64,000 nt of DNA, from the NCBI GenBank assembly GCA_003991915.1, contig RQTK01000006.1:481460-545459 (forward strand), in the 5' to 3' direction. A program made the translations under genes and the position numbers. The notes beneath the pieces were generated by a model. It did not search any database and was not told where the DNA came from. It was given only the letters and a program-made list of their open reading frames with translations. Of the stretch, positions 52,102 to 63,930 are shown piece by piece; the first letter of the stretch is position 1, and each line of letters begins with the position of its first letter. Source of the stretch: Elysia chlorotica (Eukaryota; Mollusca; Gastropoda; Plakobranchidae).

Positions 52102-52303
52102 TGAGAATCAAACCGGCCCAGCTGACACCCAGGGCGACCAGGCTATTCGGATTTGCGTGAACGGCGTCACTGTCGACAGTTCCGAGGATCTCGCTTCCGG
52201 TTCCGCTTCCGACAGCGCTCGGCAAGTCTCGTCAGATTCCGTCACAGATCGGGAAAGTCCGCCTCACAGAAAGAACGCACGCCTCAGGGATGGGAGAGAA
52301 GAG
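52102..52303 (+). CDS. Internal exon 7 of unidentified scaffold-like gene
   Basis: Acceptor ttctccatcctgtgtag; phase 2 in (AG plus T gives Ser). 202 bp ending phase 0 at 52303. Peptide includes ENQTGPADTQGDQAIRICVN, GVTVDSSEDLASGSASDSAR and a basic end (HRKNARLRDGREE). Ser/Asp-rich middle parts look like casein-kinase-type acidic sites (inference). The donor read here, gag|gttcga, is poor. The frame stays open to a TAA at 52337, so an alternative 3' end in this exon is possible, but exon 8 begins in exactly the phase this donor needs. Confidence 0.75.
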
Positions 52304-52499
52304 GTTCGATCATATAGTGTCTGTCCTATCTCTATCTAAATTCCCGCTTGTCAACATGTTTTATCTACGTCTGTTTGAATTTGACACTGTCTGTTTTTCT
52401 GTGTGTTTGTCTGTGTGATGCAGATTTCTCGTTTCTTTCTCTTTCTGTCTGTATGTCTGTCTGTCTGTCTCTGTATCTCTCTGTCTCTCTCTCTCTCTG

Positions 52500-52536
<37 letters not shown>

Positions 52537-53530
52537 GGTTCTTTTTTTATATATTGTTTTAAGCTTGCATGTCTTTTTATCGCTGACTATGTCTGTCTTC
52601 GTCTAAATATCTTTCCATGGGGTGCTCTTCCTATTCCTCTCTGTATCTTTCGCTCTCTCTGATTCTCTCTGAGACTACTCTGTCACTCACTCGTCTACAC
52701 CTTCCAGTGTTAAATTTAACCCGTATAAGGGCAAAGCAAAACACGAAAATCGCGTTTATTTTTTTGTCAACTTCCAAAGATGTGTAAAACAGTCATTTGT
52801 CTCTATGATTCTTTATTTACGCTTAGTGTTTTATGTAGTTTGAGAAACGTCTACGCATTCTGTGACACATACAATTGATATTTACCCAAGGCTTCAAATT
52901 AGGCAAGTCGGGATATTTAGATTAAGTCTAATGTATATTTATGAGATCTAGAGCTCACGGTGATGTTGGATCTTGGAGCGGTCAGAATTTAAGCTTTTGG
53001 TGAAAGTGGGATCCAGATTGCTTAAAGCTTTTTGGGATTCGATTCCTTGACTGAGCCTTGGGAGTGCTCACGAAAGAACAGCAAACAAAAGAACTAGCGT
53101 TGAGAGCTCACTCTCTGTTTCTATCTCTCTCTACCTCTCTCTCTCTCTAGTCTGTATGTTCCATCTTCGTCATTATGCTCAGAGGGATAGAGAGAGCTGG
53201 ATGTGTTGAGAGAGAGAGAGAGAGGGGTAGAAAGAGAGATAGAGAGAGAGAAGCGGAGAGTTTGAGAGATTTCAGAGAGTCGAAGTACATTACCCTAATG
53301 ATTGTGTCTTGGGCTACTCTTCAACTCCGACATTTTGCGATCTCCTGGTGTTGTTTCTCTGAAGCCAGTTCTGTTGACTTTGGCAAGGCTGGCCTCAGGT
53401 CGTGTTCTGCTCTCAACCTTCCATTACTAGAGTCTACAGAGGTGTCTGTGGTCTACTATGGTCCACGTTTAAATCTTCTCTGCAATTCTCTTGATGGCTC
53501 TTTGGGTTACTTTTCTAATGTCTATTTTGT

Positions 53531-53586
<56 letters not shown>

Positions 53587-53679
53587 ATTTGACCCTGGTT
53601 GGGTTTCTTTCTTGTTCTTTCATTCCCTATCTTCATATTTCTATCTTCCTCTCCCTCCCTCCCTCTTTCTCTATTTCTT

Positions 53680-53718
<39 letters not shown>

Positions 53719-53807
53719 ATCTCGTTTTTTCGACACTACCGATTCAACTATGAGAACGGAAGAACAACTCGATCCCCAATTGTCCTTAAATATGTTCTTG
53801 CGGCCTC

Positions 53808-53865
<58 letters not shown>

Positions 53866-53946
53866 CTGCAAGTATTCTCCACGGAGTACGTGCCCACACA
53901 TCTAAACTTTGCAATGTCTGTGTGTCCCGTCCCTGCGTGTGCCCAG
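52304..53946 (+). other. Intron 7 (1.6 kb)
   Basis: CT tracts (52480-52536, 53537-53582, 53682-53702), GA-rich 53200-53280, a CA repeat (53703-53719) and (TTG)n at 53808-53863 fill much of it. 52680-53090 is unique AT-rich sequence. Confidence 0.65.
53808..53863 (+). repeat. (TTG)n microsatellite
   Basis: Eighteen or more TTG triplets, about 85 bp upstream of the exon 8 acceptor. Confidence 0.97.
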
Positions 53947-54068
53947 ACGGAACCTGCCATCAGGCGCGGCTCCTGGTGCCCCGAGCGGAGCGCTGTGAGG
54001 TCTGGACTCCCCCTAGACCGGAGAGACCAGCAGACCAGGGTCAGGATGCTCGCCATGTCCGGCAAGAG
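53947..54068 (+). CDS. Internal exon 8 of unidentified scaffold-like gene
   Basis: Acceptor cgtgtgcccag, donor gtgagg. 122 bp, phase 0 in and phase 2 out. It codes TEPAIRRGSWCPERSAVRSG, then LPLDRRDQQTRVRMLAMSGK. A strongly basic, Arg-rich segment. The open frame continues upstream into the intron, but the acceptor and phase support this start. Confidence 0.8.
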
Positions 54069-54634
54069 GTGAGGATTGGGTTGGGGGTTGGGTTGGTTTA
54101 ACGTCCAACAGTAGCACTATAATTATAGTCGGATACGGGCGGAAAAGAGGGAAGAGAGAAAGAGAGGGAAGGAGGAAAAGGTAGAGAGAAAATACATGTG
54201 TATAAGACAAATAAAGGGAGAGATAGATAAACGGAATAGGCGGGGATACCATGACTCCTGTCTCAGCCAGTCGCGCAAGAGTTGAGGGGGGGGGGGGGGT
54301 GGAAAAGAGAGGGGAGAGCGAAAGAGAGGGAAGGAGGAAAAGGTAGAGAGAAAATATAGGAACAATGAAGGGAGAGATAGATAAACGGAGTAAGTGAGTC
54401 ACAGAGAAAAGGAGAGGAGAGGGGGCTAGGGGAGAAGAAAGAGAGGCGACGAGCACTAGAAATGTGAAGAGAAGTAAAGAGACAGCGCTAGACAGTAGAG
54501 ATAAAGAGGGGAAGGGAACAAAAGAGAAAGAAATATGACCCTTCGCGTATATGGGCCCCGGGGTAGAGAGAGAGAAAATGATCGAACTCAAACCAATGAA
54601 TAATTCTCCCCTCCCCCCTCCTAAATATCCTCAG
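54069..54634 (+). other. Intron 8 (566 bp)
   Basis: Contains a broken minus-sense SINE (tail 54092-54122, body piece 54238-54275) with a purine-rich segment between the pieces. That segment (54141-54237) recurs at 54301-54390: both copies carry 'gaaagagagggaaggaggaa' and 'gggagagatagataaacgga'. A G run (54285-54299) separates them. Confidence 0.8.
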
Positions 54635-54883
54635 CCTGAGCCTGACCAGCCTTGACGGCGGCGAGCTGTCTGACGAGGAGGACCTCAATTCGCCCAGCGA
54701 GGAGCAGCCCCCGCCAAGCCCCCTGCTAGCGCGGCCCCCACCCAGGCCACCTCAAGCGGTGCGCAGCATGACGAGCTCGGCCATCCTGGCCCGCCCACAG
54801 CGGCCACACCACCGGGCCACCCGCACCCAGTCAGACGCTGAGATAGAGCGGGAGAAGGGCGGCCTCGGCCAGGGGCTCTACAG
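54635..54883 (+). CDS. Internal exon 9 of unidentified scaffold-like gene
   Basis: Acceptor cccccctcctaaatatcctcag; phase 2 in (AG plus C gives Ser). 249 bp, 83 residues. Peptide starts SLSLTSLDGGELSDEEDLNS, becomes Pro-rich (EEQPPPSPLLARPPPRPPQA, with PxxP motifs that could bind SH3 domains), and ends RATRTQSDAEIEREKGGLGQ then GLYR. Donor ctctacag|gtgagag at 54884 is also the first unit of the 41-bp minisatellite. Exit is phase 2, which does not match exon 10. Confidence 0.85.
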
Positions 54884-55375
54884 GTGAGAGCACTAGGGTT
54901 TGAAACTCTTTATGCAGTCTACAGGTGGGGGCACTAGGGTTTGAAACTCTTTATGCAGTCTACAGGTGAGAGCACTAGGGTTTGAAACTCTTTATGCAGT
55001 CTACAGGTGAGAGCACTAGGGTTTGAAACTCTTTATGCAGTCTACAGGTGAGAGCACTAGGGTTTGAAACTCTTTATGCAGTCTACAGGTGAGAGCACTA
55101 GGGTTTGAAACTCTTTATGCAGTCTACAGGTGAGAGCACTAGGGTTTGAAACTCTTTATGCAGTCTACAGGTGAGAGCACTAGGGTTTGAAACTCTTTAT
55201 GCAGTCTACAGGGGAGAGCACTAGGGTTTGAAACGCTTTATGCAGTCTACGGGTGAGAGCGCTAGGGTTTGAAACTCTTTATGCAGTCTACAGGTGAGAG
55301 CACTAGGGTTTGAAACTCTTTATGCAGTCTACAGGTGAGAGCACTAGGGTTTGAACTTGTTTATGCAGTATACAG
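54884..55375 (+). repeat. 41-bp minisatellite, 12 copies, made of a 5' splice site
   Basis: Units start at 54884 and every 41 bp to 55335. The consensus begins gtgagagcactagggtttga and ends ctttatgcagtctacag, so each unit boundary reads ctacag|gtgagag, like the real exon 9 donor. Ten of twelve units keep gtgagag; unit 2 has gtggggg and unit 9 (55212) has gggagag, which destroys the GT. Confidence 0.97.
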
Positions 55376-57486
55376 GCCATTGGTCCATTTTACAATGAGT
55401 TGGAGCGTGGAAGTGAGAGCTCTAGGGATAGTGGCTAAGAAGGTACATTCTGAAGAGGGCGAGGTGATCCAAGGGTAGAGCGTGTGCCTTCCACGCAGAA
55501 GGAAGGTATCAATCGGACACTGGTTTAGATTCCCTGATCTATTGTCTTTGTATTCGCTATGGAGGCCGTCATCTCAAGGCCTCTAAAACTATGGATAGTG
55601 GGGTATGAATGCCTGCACGGCATAGATTCACTATTTTATGAGGGTGCGGTGGTCCAAGGGTACAGCGTGTGCCTTCAGCCCGCCACTTGTAGTTCCTCGT
55701 TGGAACTTCTGGAATTTTCTAGCGTCGGTGCCGAGGTAACTCATGGGCAGTACAAAGTGACTCTCAATATATAGAAAAAAATGACATCTTCGATCCGTCT
55801 ATGGAGATGCTTTGGATTCTTTTGTGACGGTCTCTTTCTGTATTATTCGACCGACCACATCGTGGTGTCATGGTGATCGACCCTGTTTGGGAACCAAGAC
55901 CCAATAAAATAGGCCAGTCTCACTTTAATCAAGAATGAACGGGGTTGTCTGAGTACAGAGTGCGTGGCGCCTTGCTTCTTCTGACTGGGTTGGTGTTGAT
56001 ATTGTGAGCGACCAAGTCCTCGCCGTGTTTGTGTAGGGTCATCAAAACTGAAAATCCCGCTACAATGTGGTAATCAGCGATGCTGACAGATCATCTATAT
56101 CTATTCAAACATAATCACAAGAGGTGTGATACTGACCATCTTCTACCAATTCTAGTTGCAGTTTAAATAATTTCTTTTTCATTTGACCTTGATATTGCTT
56201 GAGACGTTCACGTGAGAAAGGGAAGGATATGGCACTATAAAAAGGAAATGAGAAAAGAAAAGAAAAGGAAAGGAAAGAGAGACAGACATTTTGAAACGAA
56301 GTGTTGAGGGACAGAGATGAACACAGAAAGGGAAAGTGAGATAGAGTTATGCAGAGTGAGATAGAGTGATAGAAAAAGCCATACAGAAAGACTAAGAGAT
56401 AAAGAGACATGGTCAGCAAACTGAAACCAACCGATGTGTTGAATGTGTTTATTTACCTTGGCTCTGATTAACCGACCAAGAAAGGATAGAGAGACTCAGA
56501 GGCACAGGCTGAGACCGGATGGGGAGAGACAGGTAGGAGGGAAGAGTGTGAGAGTGTGATCAACCGGACAGCCCGCGCGGAATGAGAGGCCCGGCACAGG
56601 TCAAGGCTAGGGCCAGCCACCGCCCCACATTCTGTTTGATCATGGCCTGGGCATCCAGGATCCTGCCATGAAATGGGCTCTACAATCATATGTATCCGGA
56701 AACACTCGACAGGAGCTGCACGAGTGTGTCCATAGCGCGGCGATTAGAGGCCCCGCTTTTCTCCCTGGTAACGGATTGTGGGATATTTTTAAACACAAGG
56801 CCACGCTTGTCATGGACCTTACACAAGCTGTTTCAACGGCAATATTTGAATAATTTGTAAACATTTTCAAGAGTATATTTTCTCTCCATTTCGTCTTTTA
56901 AGACGAGAAATCTATTGGAACCAAGAGGCAAAGACAACGCCTTCAAACCTTGATCTTGGATGTTTGTCTTGGCGTATGTTTCTATACCTTCAGAAACCAA
57001 GGGGTCCGGATTTAGATTCGGATACAGCAAAATCTTTGTCAACTTGAATAGATTTTTTTTTAAATTCAGACCTAAACTACACATATACATGTATCTAATC
57101 GTGAAAGCGGATAGTCAGACAGACGGTTCTTTTAATGTTCGAGTTTAATACATTTGAACGAAAGAGAAATGAAATTGTACGAAAAAACACTGATATTTTC
57201 TTTATATTTATTAATTTTTTTTTCATAGTTTATAGAATGGTCGTATGGTTAACAGCTTATGATACTAGGAACATTTGTTTTGGAAATGAATGATAGACCT
57301 CTGAGTAATTCTAGAATCTCATGTCTTTTACTCACCCGACAGTCTTAAAGGCATCTAGCAGTATGCAACACTGATAGGATACAAGATTTTAAAAATCGAC
57401 GGGCATTATAATCATACAACCATAGTTTATTAGTTATTGTGAAGGCCTGGAATAATTTGGTTACTTACAGATCAATAGTCAGAGAA

Positions 57487-57488
<2 letters not shown>

Positions 57489-57524
<36 letters not shown>
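57489..57524 (+). repeat. Poly-T run (36 bp)
   Basis: Uninterrupted T homopolymer followed by AT-rich sequence; could be the reverse of a retroposon poly-A tail. Confidence 0.95.
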
Positions 57525-57528
<4 letters not shown>

Positions 57529-57875
57529 AAATTTTTTTAGTAAATCATACTTTTTTTTCGTAGCTTGTTCAGTTCTCAGATAGGCGTGAATCTCGATGCA
57601 ATAGTCGTGGAGATGTGTCAATAGCATCTTGCGTTCAAATGAAAGATACACCCTCTTTTCTCACCCTTTGCCCAACTTGTGCTGAACCTGTCTGTCTGTC
57701 TGTGTGGCGTGTGCCTGCCTGTCAGACCCTCTGTCTCTCTCTGGCTGTCTGTTTATTTATACTTTTCTTTCTTTCCCTCTCTGTCTCTTGTGTTTTTCTC
57801 TGTCTCTGTCCCTCTCAGCCTACGTCTTTCTATTTTGAAATTCTCACGGACACGTCCTCTCTCAGCCCGCCCCTC

Positions 57876-58047
<172 letters not shown>

Positions 58048-59558
58048 AGCATTTATGTATTGCTCACTTTGTGTCTGTGGTATCATCCTATTTATGTCAG
58101 TCCGACCCCCCCCCCCCCCAAAAAAAAAAAAAAAAAAAAAAAATGTCTCCAAGTGTCACACATAGTTTCTGACGTTAGTCATAGCCATTAGCGGCTTAAG
58201 CTGCTCTAATGCAGGTGGAGAATCCTCACTCAGTGTCTCTAAACTTAATGACTAATCCCTGTCAGTGTTGAATTGTGAATGCGACAAGAAGAGAGAAGCT
58301 GCTGATCTCTGTATGACGTGGTTGTGTGTCGCTTTGCCCGCACCCTGGCTGTTTAAGTGTCTTCCTCGTTAGGTGTCGGGGTACAGGGTGTGACCTGATC
58401 AGGTTGCTAATGTGTGTGTATCATCAGGTGAGATAGACATAGAGGGAGGACGGAGGGGTGGAAAGGAGAGGTTAGCATAAGGTAGGCATCTCTATCATCA
58501 CCCTGAGACCTAGGCCCCTTTGAGGTGATTTCGTTACACATGCATACTTCTAGAATGTTACACTGATTGCGAGGATTTGTCAGTTAAAATTAAACTGTGT
58601 GGACGTACTGATCCGTAGTCCGGTGTCATGGTCTCTCTTGTTCACAAGATATCATAACAGGTGAAGCAGAGGAATTGGTACTTTTGTGTTTTCCAGGTGA
58701 TATGGATCATTTGTCACGGACTCTTTGGTCGGATTTTTTAAAGTTCTGTAAATGTGTAGTGAAAATCTGGCACGAATTTTTACAGGGATTTGAGATACAA
58801 TTATGTGTACCTGAATTCCTATCGATCGGATATTACGTTCATCGTGGACTGAAGGATTCTGTTTTTAATTAATTAAATAGAAGTGCGAAGCATGTAACAG
58901 TTTAAGCCCCCACTACAAGACTTTCCGATAACTTGAGGACTGCCTACACTTCTTTGGATAACATAACATACTCGATGGGAATAAAAACTAGTCAAAATCT
59001 GAATACATCTATGTTTTCTTTAGTGATCGTTTTACACCTAGTGACTAAAACATAATATACTGTAACAATTTATTATGTTCAGTTGGAGTTCGTTAAAAAA
59101 CTGAATATTTTGATCTGGTGTTGGAGATAAGAAAACAGAAGTTCGTACATTTGTGAATCAAGGGCCTGAGTGTTGAAGTTAGCGGTCTCGCTAAAGCGAT
59201 ATTACATTTGTGGAAAATGTGGCGTAAAGGTGAAAACACCCAAAGACGGTTCCCGTGAGATTTGATATCTGATGTTTCTACAAAACAAAAAATATATATA
59301 GTTTAGTTTTTTATGACTATATGTCTGTTGTGTTTCCATAATTATACAACTCATGACAATTTTTCACCCGCTTCAACCCACGGATTGGTGGGTTAATTAT
59401 GTGATTGGCCATTCCTTGTTGGATTCTCCGTATTTGAACTGTTAATTCCATCAGTAAATTAAGAACATAACGGATTATCTTTACAGTTTCTAAGTTGTAT
59501 TTGATTGTTAAAAATCAGCATAACATCATAGTTACCTGACGATGATGAACATAGATCT

Positions 59559-59612
59559 ACCTACCTACCTACCTACCTACCTACCTACCTACCTACCTAC
59601 CTACCTACCTAG
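59559..59612 (+). repeat. (CTAC)n microsatellite
   Basis: About 54 bp of uninterrupted CTAC repeat. Confidence 0.97.
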
Positions 59613-59773
59613 CGACTGTACCCCGTGTATCACGTGGTCTGGACCGTTATTTTTTGAACGTCTAGCGTCAGCAGTCAGGCTATATTGGGAACGGGTGCCA
59701 AGACTTTCGTCTGAAAATATGGTACGCGATGTGTGATGCAATAGTGTTTATTCATCTCTCTATCCCTTCCCAG

Positions 59774-59853
59774 GTCTAGAAATCGGTGAAGATCTGAGTC
59801 TGACGTCACACACTGCCCGCTCCCTCAACGACATCACAGGAACATCTTCCAGG
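59774..59853 (+). CDS. Internal exon 10 of unidentified scaffold-like gene
   Basis: Acceptor catctctctatcccttcccag, donor gtaggt. 80 bp. Only one frame is open: it needs a phase-1 entry and codes LEIGEDLSLTSHTARSLNDI then TGTSSR, leaving in phase 0 to match exon 11. A phase-2 entry straight from exon 9 would hit TGA after four codons. Style (Ser/Thr-rich, acidic start) fits the other exons. Confidence 0.7.
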
Positions 59854-59951
59854 GTAGGTACCTCATAGCATAGCTCTCTCTCTCTCTCTATCTCCCTCTC
59901 TCTCTCTCTCTCTTTCTCTGTCTCTGGTCTCTGGTCTCTCAAGTGATATCA

Positions 59952-60826
59952 ATGTAATATCTCGCATGGTAATTATTGTATGCATAAATTACTTTCGCTT
60001 CCTCCCTTTCAACTCTTCCTTTTCTTCTTACAGTATTTTATCAATCTCTGATTTCTTTCGACAACCGACGTTTTGTGTTTGACTGAAGGAAAAAAAACAC
60101 CAAAGCAATCAACAACTCGATAATCATTGTTGAAATAATGAATTGGCCATTTACTCAATACATTACAAGCCAAATCTCAACAACCAAATCAAATTTGTAG
60201 TAGTTTTGGTTTTAAGAAAACTATATTGGTTTAATGGTACTGTAGTAACTTTTGATTAGTAAAAAGATTTTGTTTAAACTCAATTTGTTTTGATATGGGC
60301 TCATTTCAATAAGAACCGACATAGTCACCATAGCCTGATTGACGTAGTCTTCTTAAATAATCATACCAGGAGACGGATACATCAGAGGAGATTTGAACCA
60401 CTGATATCCTCCCCATCAGTCCTAGGCAAAATGTAATATCTCGCATGGTAATTATTGTATGCATTTGCTTTTGCTTTCTGCTTTAAAAGCCGTCCTGGTT
60501 TCTTTCGATAACCGACATTTTGCATTTGGCTGCAGGAGAAAACAAAAACATAATCATTGTTGAAATAATGAATCAGCCATTTTCTCATCATCACCAAGTC
60601 TCAACAACCAAATCAAATTTGTAGTAGTTTTGGTTTTAAGAAAACAATATTGATTTAATTGTACTGTAGTAACTTTTGATTAGTAAAACGATTTTGTTTA
60701 AACTCAATTTTGTTGGTCATCATAGCTCTCATTAACGCAGGCTTCCTAAATAATCATACCAGGAGACGGATACATCAGAGGAGATTTGAACCACTGATAT
60801 CCTCCCCATCAGTCCTAAGCACTACC
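59952..60826 (+). repeat. ~400-475 bp tandem duplication
   Basis: Both units start with 'aatatctcgcatggtaatta' and end with 'gagatttgaaccactgatat' plus 'cctccccatcagtccta' (units about 59952-60426 and 60430-60826). The unit end is a minus-sense tRNA-like sequence. Confidence 0.9.
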
Positions 60827-60854
60827 AGGCTTAACTATCTAGCGCTGACGTGTC

Positions 60855-61105
60855 TTTGGTTGGTTTAGTGTTACGTCCCCTTGCTTTCTCACATACTCCT
60901 CTACTTAGACTTTGTGCGTCTTTGAATGGAGAGAGCGAAGTTACTGTCTCCGTGTTTAAAGTCACCTGGGCTCCTATAAAAAGATCCTACTCCGCGACCA
61001 GACCTCAGAGGAACGTGATGGGTCACATTATACTGGCAACGTGAAGCTGAACCTCGGACCCCCTCCACTAGAGACGGATTCTTTAACCACACGGCGAGCA
61101 CGTTC
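60855..61105 (-). repeat. tRNA-derived SINE, second type
   Basis: Starts 'ttggtttagtgttacgtccc' and ends in a minus-sense tRNA-like head ('ctcggaccccctccacta', 'tctttaaccacacggcgagc'). The tail resembles the other SINE (ttggttta-acgtcc) but the body differs. Confidence 0.55.
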
Positions 61106-61368
61106 CCTAGACTGCATCGTGTATTATTGTCTAGGCCCTTTGGAAAATTTGTAGGCACACTCGATATAGTATTAGTCTCTTAGTTAAGTTCAACTCTGGA
61201 TACTGTACATGTCTCATGATCAAAACCATTGGATACATGTACTTAACATGTCTTAGAAACAAAACTATTGGATATACGTACTTAACATCTCTTAGAAACA
61301 TTATTACATGTATTGGATCAAAGCACTTAGCAAACCGTGTATATATACCTGAGATCCTCACCATTGAA

Positions 61369-61512
61369 TAATGTGACCGGCTGAGACAGGAGTCATGGTA
61401 TCCCCGCCCTGTCTCGTGTGTGGCAGCACATAAAATTGTCAGACGTCCGTCTTGGCACCCGTCCACTAATATAGCCTATATAGTGCTGCTGTTGGACGTT
61501 AAACCAACAACC

Positions 61513-61547
<35 letters not shown>

Positions 61548-61581
61548 AAAACATCAACAACAACAACAACAACAACAACAA
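61369..61581 (+). repeat. SINE 3' part with (CAA)n tail
   Basis: Plus sense: 'tgtgaccggctgagacagga', 'ccgccctgtctcgtgtgtgg', 'cacataaaattgtcagacgt', 'tgctgctgttggacgttaaa', then 'ccaac' and (CAA)n from about 61510. The tRNA-like head is missing. It closely matches 32383-32639, so it is a recent copy. Confidence 0.85.
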
Positions 61582-61607
61582 CTCACCATTGACCTGGTTG
61601 TCCACAG

Positions 61608-61779
61608 AGTGAGCAGGCCCAGGGTTCTCACACTGCCGGGGGCGGCGGCCTGGGCGGGCCAGTCCACAGGGCCCACCACTCGTACGACGAGGGGACCGCT
61701 CTCGTGGTGCCGCACGCAGCCATGACCAAGTCTCTGTCCACCCCGTCCATCCCGCAGGCCACGGCTACTGAGTCTACAG
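61608..61779 (+). CDS. Internal exon 11 of unidentified scaffold-like gene
   Basis: Acceptor gacctggttgtccacag (weak pyrimidine tract), donor gtgaga. 172 bp, phase 0 in and phase 1 out. Peptide SEQAQGSHTAGGGGLGGPVH, then RAHHSYDEGTALVVPHAAMT and KSLSTPSIPQATATEST. The KSLSTPSIP stretch looks like a phospho-Ser/Thr docking site (inference). High GC against AT-rich flanks. Confidence 0.8.
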
Positions 61780-62954
<1,175 letters not shown>

Positions 62955-62985
62955 GGCCGACAAGCGGACGGCGAGAAGGCAAACA
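62955..62985 (+). CDS. Short internal exon 12 of unidentified scaffold-like gene
   Basis: Acceptor ctcttgctcttattaactcag, donor gtaagt. 31 bp, phase 1 in (G plus GG gives Gly), coding GPTSGRREGK and leaving in phase 2. Good splice signals and a matching phase support it, but so short a segment could be chance. Confidence 0.55.
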
Positions 62986-63379
62986 GTAAGTACACAGGTT
63001 TTCTCCCTTTGATATTTGTAATAAAAAATGATGCCCATGGTGCAAACTAGACCTCAACTATTCCCCCACTTCCCCATTTAGTTTTTTAATAGGTGTTTGA
63101 TCAAAGTGTTTTCTGAGTTCTAGATATCGTCCCAACACAAACTAGAATTTTGACTAGTATTTAGAATAATTTGATACAGCACTGTGTTTGTTAAAATAGA
63201 AAAGGTAGATTTGATTTTATACAATTTCAATTTTCTTTTTTTTTAATTAAAAAATGCTTCTTGAAAATTTAACACAACTAAATTCGCTTTTTTTTCTCTA
63301 AGCCGTACATTTTCAGACTTTTGAAGATTAAATTTGTTCAGAGTAAAGCAGTTGTTCTTTGTTTGCATTGTATCTACAC

Positions 63380-63796
63380 AAAAACCACTGTAGTAGTTTG
63401 CTTCGTTAAAGTGGCTGATAGACGAGATGCTTCCAATGTTGGCACGCATTACTTTTTAAGTCAAAGCTTTGATTTTTTATCAGTCTAACTATGGAAGAAA
63501 CTTTGCCTTTCATAAATGATATTTTTAGGGGAGTGGACAAATGATGAGAGAAGATAAAGATAAAATTGGAGAACGATGATTGGAGAAAAACCACTGTAGT
63601 AGTTTGCTTCGTTAAAGTGGCTGATAGACGAGACGCTTCCAATGTTGGCACGGATTACTTTTTAAGGCAAAGCTTTGATTTTTCATCCGAGCAGTCTAAC
63701 TATGGAAGAAACTTTGCCTTTCATAAATGATGTTTTAGGGGAGGGGATAAATGATGAGAGAAGATAAAAATGAATTTGGAGAACGATGATTAGAGA
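63380..63796 (+). repeat. ~206-bp tandem duplication
   Basis: Units about 63380-63584 and 63585-63796. Both carry 'aaaaccactgtagtagtttg', 'ctatggaagaaactttgcct' and 'ggagaacgatgatt', with few differences, so the duplication is young. Confidence 0.93.
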
Positions 63797-63927
63797 AAAT
63801 TCATGAAGATAACTGTAGGAGATGGAAGTTGCAAGCAGAGAGAGAGGAGAAAGGGTAAAAAAGAAATGTTTTGTAAAGAGTGGAGGACTCCAAGAAAATA
63901 GGGGCATGTCGGAGATGGCGGATGAGA

Positions 63928-63930
<3 letters not shown>

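Larger units (their letters stand above)
59854..61607 (+). other. Intron 10 (1.75 kb)
   Basis: CT tract near 59873-59925, a two-copy tandem repeat (59952-60826), a minus-sense tRNA-like element (60855-61105) and a plus-sense SINE 3' part with (CAA)n tail ending close to the exon 11 acceptor. Confidence 0.7.

Noticed and set aside
56724-56778. Possible 55-bp exon (gagctgcacgagtgtgtcca...)
   Set aside because: Open in phase 2, but leaves in phase 0 and lacks a pyrimidine tract before the acceptor.
58409-58433. Possible 25-bp exon between exons 9 and 10 (gttgctaatgtgtgtgtatc...)
   Set aside because: It has AG and GTGAGA borders, but leaves in phase 0 rather than the phase 1 that exon 10 requires.
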